Assembly: GCA_965246995.1 (NCBI GenBank) | Contig: OZ252008.1 | Coordinates: 1,984,001-2,048,000 of the forward strand | Length of the DNA stretch: 64,000 bases | Direction of reading: 5' to 3' | DNA from: VXRJ01 sp965246995 | GTDB lineage: Bacteria > Acidobacteriota > Vicinamibacteria > Vicinamibacterales > UBA8438 | Shown here: in pieces, positions 1 to 7,667 of the stretch | Layout: the number at the start of each line of letters is the position of its first letter | Numbering within the stretch: the stretch's first letter is position 1 | Notes under the pieces: model-generated | The model's database searches: none | The model's input: only the letters and a program-made list of their open reading frames with translations | What the model was told of the DNA's origin: nothing | Translations under genes and position numbers: made by a program

Positions 1-141
1 ATCCGCTGGGAATTCGTGGACGAGGCGGAGACGAATTTCGTAGGTATCGAGCAGTTCAGCGAGACCGGGTTCGCCGCCGCGGCCGGTCGTGTCGTGCACG
101 ACTATCAGTTCACCCACGTGCTGCCGGGAGCAATCGAGTGA
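1..141 (+). CDS. C-terminal end of an unidentified protein (5' end outside window)
   Basis: The frame is open from base 1 and stops with TGA at 139-141, giving 46 residues rich in acidic and aromatic positions and ending HVLPGAIE. The next gene starts 38 bases later on the same strand, so it is probably the upstream member of the DUF350/spermidine-synthase/PspA operon. In related operons this position is often held by a DUF4178-type protein. The fragment is too short to confirm that, and the assignment is only a suggestion from context. Confidence 0.5.
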   Translation: MRWEFVDEAETNFVGIEQFSETGFAAAAGRVVHDYQFTHVLPGAIE

Positions 142-178
142 GTCGTCAGCGGTCTCGCAACACGGGAGGGAGGCGCCA

Positions 179-874
179 ATGGTGACGGTTCTGCGACGGA
201 TGGGTCTCGGTGTCGTCCTCGCGCCCGCGCTGCTTGGCGCCGCGGCGTGTGCTACCGAGACGCCGCTCGAGCGGCTGCAACGCGAACTCGAGCCGAATCC
301 GGAGTACTCGGTCACCCTGCAGGATATGCGGGAGGAGGGGTACTACCATCAATACGGGGTGGTCATCGGCCAGCCGGAGGCGGGGTCCGAGGACCTGGTC
401 TACCGCGACTCCATTCTCGACTGGCAACAGGTGGGTCGCCGCACCTACGAACGGTATCAGCCGCATCTCGGCATGGTGATTCTGTCGAAGGGTCCCGACG
501 GGATTGTCGATCAAAATCAGCACCCGCCCGGTTACCAGCAGGTGGGCAACGAGCGGTATGGTCAATGGCGCGACGATGGGGGCGGGCGTTCATTCTGGGT
601 GTTCTATGGCCAATACGCGCTCCTGAGTCACATGATCGGGGGCTTCAGCCGCCCCATCTACCGGAACGACTGGAACGGGTATCGGGACGCGCGCTCCGGT
701 GGTCGAACCTACTACGGTCCCGGCGGTGCGTATGGCACGAACGGGTCGGTGACGAGACAGACCAACCCCGACTTCTTCCGCCGGCAGCAAGCTCGACAGT
801 CGGCGCAGAGCCGGTCGTTCGGTCAACGCGTGAACAGTCGGATGGCGGGGGGCTCGCGGTTCGGCGGCAAGTAG
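179..874 (+). CDS. exported or lipoprotein-like protein of unknown function in the PspA/polyamine operon
   Basis: 231 residues. The ATG at 179 is chosen because a GGAGGGAGG ribosome-binding site lies just upstream; an in-frame ATG at 89 would overlap the preceding gene and lacks one. Residues 1-25 are a basic start plus a hydrophobic stretch ending AAAC, a weak lipobox-like or signal-peptide feature. The middle has Tyr/Trp-rich motifs (GYYHQYGVVIGQ, FWVFYGQYALLS). The tail is low-complexity Gly/Arg/Gln/Ser, typical of envelope proteins. It lies 28 bases upstream of the DUF350 gene. I do not recognise a named family. Its position resembles that of small exported DUF proteins in yjf-type operons, but that is context only. 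Confidence 0.65.
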   Translation: MVTVLRRMGLGVVLAPALLGAAACATETPLERLQRELEPNPEYSVTLQDMREEGYYHQYGVVIGQPEAGSEDLVYRDSILDWQQVGRRTYERYQPHLGMVILSKGPDGIVDQNQHPPGYQQVGNERYGQWRDDGGGRSFWVFYGQYALLSHMIGGFSRPIYRNDWNGYRDARSGGRTYYGPGGAYGTNGSVTRQTNPDFFRRQQARQSAQSRSFGQRVNSRMAGGSRFGGK

Positions 875-902
875 CCTGGCCGCCCGCCCGAAGGAGTGAA
901 TC

Positions 903-1745
903 ATGCCGGTGGATCAGATTCTGACGGGGTTCATCTATCTGGCGGTCGTTCTTGTCCTTCTCGTGATTGGCAAGTGGGTCTACGACACGATTCACCGCGG
1001 CTTCGTGCTCCGGACCGAGCTTGTCGAGAAGGACAACCTGGCGGTGGCCCTCGCCGTCGCCGGCTACTATCTCGGTCTGGCGATCGTCCTGGGGGGCGTG
1101 GTGTCCGGGCCGGCCTCCTTCAGTGTGGTTGACGACGTCATCGGTCTCGTGATTTTCGGGCTGTTGGGAATCGTGCTGCTCAATCTCTCGGCCTGGGTAA
1201 ACGACACGATCGTCTTCTCGAAGTTCGACAACGAGCGGGAGATCGTCGAGGACCGCAATGCCGGCATGGGGGCGGTCGAAGGGGGCAACTACATCGCGGT
1301 CGGCCTGATCACGGCCGGAGCGATGTCGGGCGAAGGCGGGTTGCTTCCCGGCCTGGTGTTCTGGATCCTGGGGCTGGCGGCGCTGGTCATCGCCGGGCTG
1401 CTGTACGACCGAATCACGTCATATGATCTCCACGATCAGATCGAGCAGGACAACGTCGCGGTCGGAGTGGCGTTCGCCGGGGTCCTGGTCGGTTTCGGCA
1501 ACATCATCCGACTGGCCGGCGACGGCGATTTCGTCTCGTGGACAGAGAGTCTGACCGGGTTCGGGTATTACACCATCGTCGGGTTGATCCTCCTGCCGCT
1601 GGTCAGGCTGGTGGCCGACAAGGTGCTGTTGCCGGGGGCGAACTTGAGCAGCGAACTGGTCAAGGATCGGCCCAACCTGGGCGCCGGGGTCATCGAGGCG
1701 GTTACCTATCTCGCGGCGTCGATGCTGATCGGCTTGACGTTGTAA
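903..1745 (+). CDS. DUF350 (YjfL-like) integral membrane protein
   Basis: 280 residues with a strong AAGGAG site before the ATG. About eight hydrophobic helices are arranged as two similar halves. Each half has a helix, a short polar loop of the type LVEKDNLAVALAVAGYY or IEQDNVAVGVAFAG, and further helices, which is the duplicated DUF350 layout. The (E)xDNxAVxxAxAG signature occurs near residues 40 and 180. The family is of unknown function but recurs beside spermidine-synthase-like, potassium-channel and PspA genes, as here, so a role in envelope stress or ion and polyamine homeostasis is inferred. It is probably co-transcribed with its neighbours; a 72-base gap precedes the next gene. Confidence 0.85.
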   Translation: MPVDQILTGFIYLAVVLVLLVIGKWVYDTIHRGFVLRTELVEKDNLAVALAVAGYYLGLAIVLGGVVSGPASFSVVDDVIGLVIFGLLGIVLLNLSAWVNDTIVFSKFDNEREIVEDRNAGMGAVEGGNYIAVGLITAGAMSGEGGLLPGLVFWILGLAALVIAGLLYDRITSYDLHDQIEQDNVAVGVAFAGVLVGFGNIIRLAGDGDFVSWTESLTGFGYYTIVGLILLPLVRLVADKVLLPGANLSSELVKDRPNLGAGVIEAVTYLAASMLIGLTL

Positions 1746-1817
1746 CGGCGCAGGTTCCTGGGCCTCATGCCGTCCGGATGAGGGTATGGGGGCAGAGGTC
1801 CAGCCGCCACGCGACGC

Positions 1818-3395
1818 ATGACGACATCCACCACCGCTCGTCAGGGCCGCCTGGATCCGTCCCAGGCCCTGGCGCTCAAGGCCTGTATTTTCGCGACCGG
1901 TCTGGCTGGCATCGTCGCCGAATACGTCATGGCGACGCTGGCCAGCTACCTCCTCGGGAACGCGGTGCTGCAGTGGACCCTCACCGTGTCGCTGATGCTC
2001 TTCGCGATGGGTGTCGGGAGCCGGCTCAGCCGGGTCGTACGCGGGTCGGTCCTCGATGCGTTCGTCACCGTGGAACTGCTGTTGTCCGTCGTCTGCGCCA
2101 CGAGCGCCACACTGGCCTATTTTCTGTCCGGCTGGACGACGAGCCTGGCACCAATCATCTACGGCATCTCCTTCACCATCGGTCTGCTGATCGGCATCGA
2201 GATCCCGCTCGCGACCCGGCTCAACCAGGTGTTCGACGAGCTTCGGGTAAATATCAGCTCGGTGCTCGAATACGACTACTACGGGGCCTTGCTGGGCGGC
2301 GTGCTGTTTGCGTTCGTGGGGTTGCCGTTGCTGGGGCTGACCTACACGCCGATCGCGCTGGGCGCCATCAACCTCGTCGTGGCCGGGGCGCTGTTCGCGC
2401 GTCATCGCCAGGCGTTCGCGTGGCGTCGCGTCCTGACCGCGTCGTTCGTCGGGGTGGCGCTGTTCCTGACCGCGCTGGTCTGGCTGGCCGAGCCGATCGT
2501 GCTGTTCGGCGAGCAACGCAAGTATCGCGACCAGGTGATCTATCAGGACCAGACTCGCTACCAGCGCATCGTGATGACCCAGTTCAGGGACCACCACTGG
2601 CTGTATCTCGATGGTCACACGCAGTTCAGCTCCTACGACGAAGAGCGGTATCACGAGCCGCTCGTGCACCCGGCGATGCTCGCGAGCGCCGCCCGGCGTC
2701 ACATCCTGGTGCTCGGAGGGGGCGACGGACTGGCGCTGCGCGAGGTGCTGCGGCACCCTGACGTCGTCGACGTCACCCTGGTTGACATCGACCCGGCCAT
2801 GACCACGCTGGCGCGCTCGCACGACGTGCTTGTCGGGTTGAACCGGCGCGCCTTCGACGACCCGCGTGTGTCGGTCGTGCACCGCGATGCCTACACCTAC
2901 CTGCGCGATGCCGACAACCGTTTCTGGGATGTCATCCTGGTCGATCTCCCCGACCCGCGGACCATCGACCTGGCCCGGCTCTACGGCCTCGAGTTCTATC
3001 GCCTCGCGCGCCGACATCTCTCGCCGGGGGGTGTCCTCGCGACCCAGGCGACGAGTCCGTTCTTCACCCGTCGCGCGTTCCTCTCCGTTGGCGCGACGAT
3101 GGCGGCGGCCGGGTTCGCCACGGCGCGATACCACAATCACGTGCCGACGATGGGCGAGTGGGGCTGGGTGCTGGGCATGCGCGGCGGCGGGGACGCCGCG
3201 CCGGCGGGTGACTGGCTCGACCGGCGCCTCGCGGCGTTGAGTTTCGAGACGCTGGGCACGCGCTTTCTCAACCGTGACGCGATGGTGAGCATGCTGCACT
3301 TCGGAAAGGGCTTCGACGACATCGTCGAGGTGAGCGACGAGACCAACTTCGCGGTCTTCTACTACTATCGTGACGGCGACTGGGGTCTGTATTGA
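1818..3395 (+). CDS. membrane-embedded spermidine-synthase-like protein (first of two)
   Basis: 525 residues. Residues about 15-235 form some seven membrane helices (CIFATGLAGIVAEYVMATLA and following). Residues about 245-470 are a Rossmann methyltransferase-like domain of the polyamine aminopropyltransferase family, with the nucleotide-binding loop VLGGGDG near residue 300, an acidic strand end VDIDP and VDLPDP. The DUF350-associated fused 7-TM form is a known architecture. Whether it truly makes spermidine is unproven, so no spe symbol is given. The stop codon overlaps a possible TTG start of the channel gene, which suggests translational coupling. A paralogue lies at 7664-9199 on the other strand. 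Confidence 0.85.
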   Translation: MTTSTTARQGRLDPSQALALKACIFATGLAGIVAEYVMATLASYLLGNAVLQWTLTVSLMLFAMGVGSRLSRVVRGSVLDAFVTVELLLSVVCATSATLAYFLSGWTTSLAPIIYGISFTIGLLIGIEIPLATRLNQVFDELRVNISSVLEYDYYGALLGGVLFAFVGLPLLGLTYTPIALGAINLVVAGALFARHRQAFAWRRVLTASFVGVALFLTALVWLAEPIVLFGEQRKYRDQVIYQDQTRYQRIVMTQFRDHHWLYLDGHTQFSSYDEERYHEPLVHPAMLASAARRHILVLGGGDGLALREVLRHPDVVDVTLVDIDPAMTTLARSHDVLVGLNRRAFDDPRVSVVHRDAYTYLRDADNRFWDVILVDLPDPRTIDLARLYGLEFYRLARRHLSPGGVLATQATSPFFTRRAFLSVGATMAAAGFATARYHNHVPTMGEWGWVLGMRGGGDAAPAGDWLDRRLAALSFETLGTRFLNRDAMVSMLHFGKGFDDIVEVSDETNFAVFYYYRDGDWGLY

Positions 3396-3397
3396 AC

Positions 3398-4426
3398 ATG
3401 AATGTTTTCAGAACCAGGGTGGCGCATCCTGTGCTGGCCCTGCTGGCATTCCTGCACCGTGAGAACCTGTTGCGCCTGATGGGGGTTATCGTCGCACTGG
3501 TTCTGGTCGGGGCTGCCGGCCTCACCTATTTCGAGGAAAACCGGTCGCTCCCCGACGCCGTTTGGTGGGCCATCGTCACTCTGACCACCGTCGGGTTCGG
3601 AGATATTTCTCCGACGTCGCTCGGTGGCCGGCTAATCGGTGTCGTGCTCATGTTCTTCGGAATCGGTGTGCTCGGGATGTTCACGGCAACCATCGCCGGT
3701 GTTTTCGTCGAGAAGCGACTGCGGAAGGAGCGAGGTATGGGCTCGTACGACCTCGAGGGGCACATCATCCTGTGCGAATGGAACGACCGGACGAAGGAAG
3801 TGCTCAAGGATCTCAGGGCCGACCGGCGCGCGGCCAGCGCCCCGATCGTGCTGCTGGCCGACATCGACGAAAAGCCGGTCGTGGACGAATATCTCTTTTT
3901 CGTGCGTGGCGGCTTGTCCGAGGAGATGTTGAAACGGGCCGGCATCGAGAAGGCGGCCACCGTGGTCATGGTCGGCGACCGGTCCCTCGATCACGGTGCG
4001 CGGGATGCCAAGGCGGTGTTGTCGGTTCTGACGGTGGAGAGTCTCAACCCGGGCGTGTACTCCATCGTGGAACTGGCCAGCGAGGACAACGTCAGCCACT
4101 GCGAGCGCGCGGGTGCCGACGAGATCATCGTTGGCGCCGAGTTCAGCAGCCGCGTCATCTCGACCGCGACCCTGGACCACGGCATCTCCGCCGTATTGCG
4201 TGAACTCCTGAGCGCGCAGGTCGGTCACGACCTCATCACCATCCAGGTGCCTGCGGAATTCGCGGGACGGACCTTTCTCGACCTGTTCTCCAGTCTGAAG
4301 CGCGAGCAGGGCATGATCGCGCTGGCGATTCTGCAGCATGGGAGCGGGAAGGTGGTGACGAATCCGGACGCCGACCTCGTCGTAGATAGCCATGATCGGC
4401 TGGTGGTCGTCTCGGCGGGCGACTAG
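3398..4426 (+). CDS. two-TM potassium channel with RCK (TrkA-like) domains
   Basis: 342 residues from the ATG at 3398. A TTG at 3392 in the same frame overlaps the upstream stop and could also be used. TM1 lies near residues 25-45, the pore loop carries the selectivity filter TTVGFGD near residues 65-72, and TM2 lies near 80-105. An RCK Rossmann domain (HIILCEWNDRT) starts near residue 122, followed by a TrkA-C-like region. The filter sequence is that of K+ channels. The location inside a polyamine/PspA operon suggests a channel that responds to membrane stress; polyamines block many K+ channels, so a functional link is plausible but inferred. Confidence 0.9.
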   Translation: MNVFRTRVAHPVLALLAFLHRENLLRLMGVIVALVLVGAAGLTYFEENRSLPDAVWWAIVTLTTVGFGDISPTSLGGRLIGVVLMFFGIGVLGMFTATIAGVFVEKRLRKERGMGSYDLEGHIILCEWNDRTKEVLKDLRADRRAASAPIVLLADIDEKPVVDEYLFFVRGGLSEEMLKRAGIEKAATVVMVGDRSLDHGARDAKAVLSVLTVESLNPGVYSIVELASEDNVSHCERAGADEIIVGAEFSSRVISTATLDHGISAVLRELLSAQVGHDLITIQVPAEFAGRTFLDLFSSLKREQGMIALAILQHGSGKVVTNPDADLVVDSHDRLVVVSAGD

Positions 4427-4453
4427 CGGGGTGAGACCGTGCACACGATAAAG

Positions 4454-4580
4454 ATGGCGAATGTGACGAACAGGTCGGCCGCCTGCATCGTAAACTAACG
4501 AAAGAGTCCACTGACGAACATGGTGGCCGTCACGAACAGTATGCTGCCCGGAATCGTAAACAAACAGTGGGATCCGTCGC
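4454..4580 (+). repeat. imperfect 66-bp tandem duplication between channel and DUF2170 genes
   Basis: Two adjacent units begin at 4454 and 4520. Each starts with ATG, runs through a shared ACGAAC block and ends in a shared ATCGTAAAC block. The first would encode a 14-residue peptide ending in TAA; the second a 35-residue peptide ending at about 4627. The region separates the channel gene from the DUF2170 gene by about 205 bases. A leader peptide, an attenuator or simple duplication debris are all possible. Confidence 0.4.
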
Positions 4581-4631
4581 GGGTCAGCGCGGTGTCGCGC
4601 AGGGGACGGAAACGCAAGGAGGCGTAATTGG

Positions 4632-5027
4632 ATGTCTGAGCATCTCGATCGAGTCAAGGGCTACCTGCTCGACCTCGATCTTACGATTGTCGCGGAGAAC
4701 GAGCCCGAGGAACTGGTCGTCGTGGACGACGAAGACAGCGGTATCAAGCAACTGGTCATCGATTGCGAGCCGCCCATCGTGGTGCTCGAACAGTTGATAG
4801 CCGAAGTGCCGGCGGAACCTGGCGATCTCTTCATCCGGCTCCTGCAGATGAACAACACCCTCGTGCACGGCGCGTTTGTGCTCGACGAGACGGCCGGGCG
4901 CATTTTCTTTCGCGACACCCTCCAGATTGCCCATCTTGACCTCAACGAGCTCGAGGGCTCGATCCGGTCCCTGTCTCTGGCGCTGGCGGAGTACGGCGCC
5001 GAACTGCTTACCTACCTGAAGAAATAG
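4632..5027 (+). CDS. DUF2170 (YjfI-like) protein
   Basis: 131 residues with an AGGAGG-like site just upstream. The sequence is acidic, with the family-like centre (LIAEVPAEPGDLFIRLLQMN, VLDETAGRIFFRDTLQ, LNELEGSIRSLSLALAEYG). YjfI/DUF2170 proteins are small cytosolic partners encoded directly beside PspA homologues in the yjf operon of E. coli and related clusters, which is the order seen here. The molecular role is unknown; action on the PspA/membrane complex is inferred from conserved linkage. 27 bases separate it from pspA. Confidence 0.85.
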   Translation: MSEHLDRVKGYLLDLDLTIVAENEPEELVVVDDEDSGIKQLVIDCEPPIVVLEQLIAEVPAEPGDLFIRLLQMNNTLVHGAFVLDETAGRIFFRDTLQIAHLDLNELEGSIRSLSLALAEYGAELLTYLKK

Positions 5028-5054
5028 ACCTCGTCGTTGGAAGGAGACACAGTC

Positions 5055-5768
5055 ATGGCCAGTATCTTTCGCAGGATGTTCAAGGTCGCCGAATCGAACG
5101 CCCACGCCGCGCTGGACGGTCTGGAAGATCCGATCAAGATGACCGAACAGGGCATCCGCGATCTCAAGCAGAATCTCCAGGCGGCGATGGTCAGTCTCGC
5201 CCAGGTGAAGTCGTTGGCCATCCGTCTGAAGAAGGAGGGAGTAGACCACAAGAAGCGGGCGGCCGACTACGAGCGCAAGGCGATGATGCTGCTCAAACGG
5301 ATGGAGGGGGGCGAGATGGATGCGGGCGATGCCGAGCGGCTCGCTACGTCGGCGCTGGAGAAGAAGGACGAATCGCTGCAGCAGGCCGCCAGCCTGACTG
5401 CCGATCACAAGTCGCAGCAGCAGATGGCCGACCAGTTGCAGGCCAAGGTCGAGGATCTCAAGCGGCAGATCGGCAAATACGAGAACGAAGCGGTCACCCT
5501 GAAGGCCCGGGCGCGCACCGCGTCGTCAATGCGCAAGATCAACCAGCAGTTGGCGGGCGCCGACGCGGGCGGCACCGTGGCGATGCTGGAGAAGATGAAG
5601 CAGAAGGTCGAGGAGGAGGAGTCGCTCGCCGAGGCCTACGACCAGCTCGCCGATGTCGGTGGCAACATCGACGAAGACATCGACAAGGCGCTGGCTGCTC
5701 CCTCGAGTAGCGCCGGAGCCGAGTCTCTGGCCGCGCTGAAGAAGAAGATGGGGATCGCGGCGGCATAG
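5055..5768 (+). CDS. pspA: PspA/IM30-family membrane-stress protein
   Basis: 237 residues from the ATG at 5055, preceded by GGAAGGAG; an in-frame TTG at 5037 is less likely. The N-terminus MASIFRRMFKVAESNAHAAL is the amphipathic membrane-binding segment. The following residues, about 25-200, are almost wholly predicted coiled coil with charged heptads (EDPIKMTEQGIRDLKQNLQ), as in PspA/Vipp1/IM30 ESCRT-III-like proteins. It ends the operon, meeting the convergent oxidase gene 14 bases later with no obvious terminator between them. Expected to polymerise on damaged inner membrane. Confidence 0.9.
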   Translation: MASIFRRMFKVAESNAHAALDGLEDPIKMTEQGIRDLKQNLQAAMVSLAQVKSLAIRLKKEGVDHKKRAADYERKAMMLLKRMEGGEMDAGDAERLATSALEKKDESLQQAASLTADHKSQQQMADQLQAKVEDLKRQIGKYENEAVTLKARARTASSMRKINQQLAGADAGGTVAMLEKMKQKVEEEESLAEAYDQLADVGGNIDEDIDKALAAPSSSAGAESLAALKKKMGIAAA

Positions 5769-5782
5769 GCCGGAAGTGGCAG

Positions 5783-7657
5783 TTACGCGCTTGTCTCGGG
5801 CGGCAGCGAACTGCGGTGTGGGTGGTCCAGGTCCCGCATGACCGCCTCGGCCGCCCGCACGCCGTGATACTGGGCCTCCTCGAAGAGCGAGAGGCCGCTC
5901 ATGTCGGAGTGGGCGAAGCGGATGGCGCCGTGGCGCTCGGCGGCCAGGCGGCGGGCGTCACCCCACAGAAAGCCTGGCACGGGCCGGATCATCGCGTGTC
6001 CCCAGAGCATGACGTCGATGTGCGACACGAAGGACTCGATGTCGGGATGGGCCTGCGTGAGGTCGGCGAAGATCAGCGAGACCCAGTCGCTCCAGCTTCG
6101 CTCGATCATCCAGGCGCGCGCGACCTCCGGGTTCGGAGGGGTCAGCGGCAGGTAATAGGTCAGCACGCTCGGTCCCGGTGCGATCTGCAGATTCTGGTGG
6201 GTCGCGACCACGTAGCCCAGTGACGGACTGTCGTAGAGCACGTTGTCCCAGGCGGCGCCCGCGGGCAGGCGGTCGACGGTGAGATTCGCCACCATCCATG
6301 GACAGTAGGTGAACGCGGCAGACCCTTCGTCGGGGAGCGGGTAGTCCGCGATAATGTGCCGCGCGGTGAAACGGGGCAGAGCGTAGATGACGTGACGCGC
6401 CCGATACCGCAGCGCGGTGTCGTTGCCGGTGTCGACCACGTCTACATCGACGCCGCCATCCAGCGACGTATCGCGTCCCGCGCCGGCGGTGCGACGCAGG
6501 CGGTGGACCAGCATGCCGGTGCTGACATGCGGCGCCAGGCGCTCCATGAAATGGCGAACGATGCGGCCGTTACCCTCTGGCCACGTCAGGTACTGGCCGT
6601 TTTCGGGGCGCGAACAGAAGTAGTGCCAGCCGGCCCAGGCCGAGGTGGTCTCGAGCGTGCAGCCGTAGTCATCGCGGCAACAGTAGTCGACATACCAGCG
6701 CAACCGCGCCGAGGACCATCCGGCCCGGTCGAAGTACTCGCGCATCGAAAGCTGGTCGAGTGCGACGATCTCCGCATCGCTGGTGCTCGCGGCGCGCGGC
6801 AGGGCGAACGCCGGGCGGCCGCGCGCGTCGCGATAGGTGCGATATCGCCGGATCTCGGCCTCGAATGCGTTGAGTTCCGGGACGTTGCCGGTGCCGTCCG
6901 GGTCCAGCAGGTTCTGCGCCGAAATCTCCTCACGCCAGCCGCCATCGATGAACAGCCGTTCCTGCGGGGCGTGGCAGAGATGCCGCGGGTCATAGATCGG
7001 TTCGCCGTCCGGTGCGTAGGCCTGCACTAGACCCATTTCGTCCAACAGCTCGCGAACCGCGGTCGCCGCGGCGCCGGGCACCGGCAGATAGTGGGCTCCC
7101 CATGGGTAGGCGGAGACCTGATTCTGTCCCCACCGCGCATTGCCCCCCGCCTCCGGTTCCAGCTCCAGCAGCGTAAAGTCGTGAAAGCCGCTCTTGGCAA
7201 GCTTCCAGCCCGCCGACAGACCGGCAATGCCGGCGCCCACGATGACCACCGGCATCTCGCGGGTCTGTCGCGGTTCGGGGAAGGCGCCGCCCCGCAGGCG
7301 GTGGCCGGTCTGGTGCGAGGCGCCGACGATCGCGCCGCTGATGCGGCCGGTGTCGTGTGCCCCACCGGCCGGCGGCGCCGTGCGAGGCAGACAGCCGAAC
7401 GCCACCGCCCCCGCCGCGGCGGGACCGACCCGCAGGAGGTCCCGACGGGTCAGACCGCGCCTTAACAGCCCGTGGTGAAAGCCCCACCCATTCGATCCCC
7501 GCTGAATTCTGCGCTTCCCCGCCGAATTCTGCGGTTTCACGCTGCATCCCGCGTGGCGGCGTTGCTCCTCAGTCACAAATGCCCCCAATTTGCTCCCTCG
7601 TCGCGCCTTGCCACGCGGGCGCAGCGCCAATCTCGGTGCAACGCGGGGTTTCACCAC
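5783..7657 (-). CDS. Tat-type FAD-dependent amine-oxidase-like protein, 5' end displaced by a MITE
   Basis: The frame is open for 624 codons from a GTG at 7657 inside a MITE. The gene body begins near 7465 with LTRRDLLRVG followed by a hydrophobic stretch and Cys, a twin-arginine signal. A dinucleotide-binding motif VVIVGAGIAGLSAGWKLA and ELEPEAGGNA follow, as in NAD(P)-binding Rossmann/amine-oxidase flavoproteins. Family members beside spermidine-synthase-like genes may oxidise polyamines or related amines (inference). If the 202-bp insertion is removed, an ATG at 7685 within the end of the upstream gene comes into frame and gives MGPLHALRRGLTRRDLLR, a normal Tat start. The present start is therefore abnormal, and expression or export may be impaired. 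Confidence 0.8.
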   Translation of the reverse strand: MVKPRVAPRLALRPRGKARRGSKLGAFVTEEQRRHAGCSVKPQNSAGKRRIQRGSNGWGFHHGLLRRGLTRRDLLRVGPAAAGAVAFGCLPRTAPPAGGAHDTGRISGAIVGASHQTGHRLRGGAFPEPRQTREMPVVIVGAGIAGLSAGWKLAKSGFHDFTLLELEPEAGGNARWGQNQVSAYPWGAHYLPVPGAAATAVRELLDEMGLVQAYAPDGEPIYDPRHLCHAPQERLFIDGGWREEISAQNLLDPDGTGNVPELNAFEAEIRRYRTYRDARGRPAFALPRAASTSDAEIVALDQLSMREYFDRAGWSSARLRWYVDYCCRDDYGCTLETTSAWAGWHYFCSRPENGQYLTWPEGNGRIVRHFMERLAPHVSTGMLVHRLRRTAGAGRDTSLDGGVDVDVVDTGNDTALRYRARHVIYALPRFTARHIIADYPLPDEGSAAFTYCPWMVANLTVDRLPAGAAWDNVLYDSPSLGYVVATHQNLQIAPGPSVLTYYLPLTPPNPEVARAWMIERSWSDWVSLIFADLTQAHPDIESFVSHIDVMLWGHAMIRPVPGFLWGDARRLAAERHGAIRFAHSDMSGLSLFEEAQYHGVRAAEAVMRDLDHPHRSSLPPETSA

Positions 7658-7667
7658 GGGCTGTTAA
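7462..7667. mobile_element. MITE with TTAA target duplication and about 20-bp inverted ends
   Basis: The element is bounded by TTAA at 7462-7465 and 7664-7667. The ends read TTAACAGCCCGTGGTGAAA inward on both strands, continuing as GCCCC on one side and CCCC on the other. No transposase gene fits inside; the interior has a repeated GAATTCTGCG block. TTAA duplication and short inverted ends point to mobilisation in trans, possibly by an IS1380/piggyBac-type transposase (inference). It sits exactly across the junction of the spermidine-synthase-like gene, whose TAA stop it overlaps, and the oxidase gene. Confidence 0.85.

Noticed and set aside
1419..3299. 626-codon antisense frame over the DUF350 and spermidine-synthase-like genes
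   Set aside because: The sense strand carries recognisable domains, ribosome-binding sites and operon spacing; the antisense product is low-complexity.
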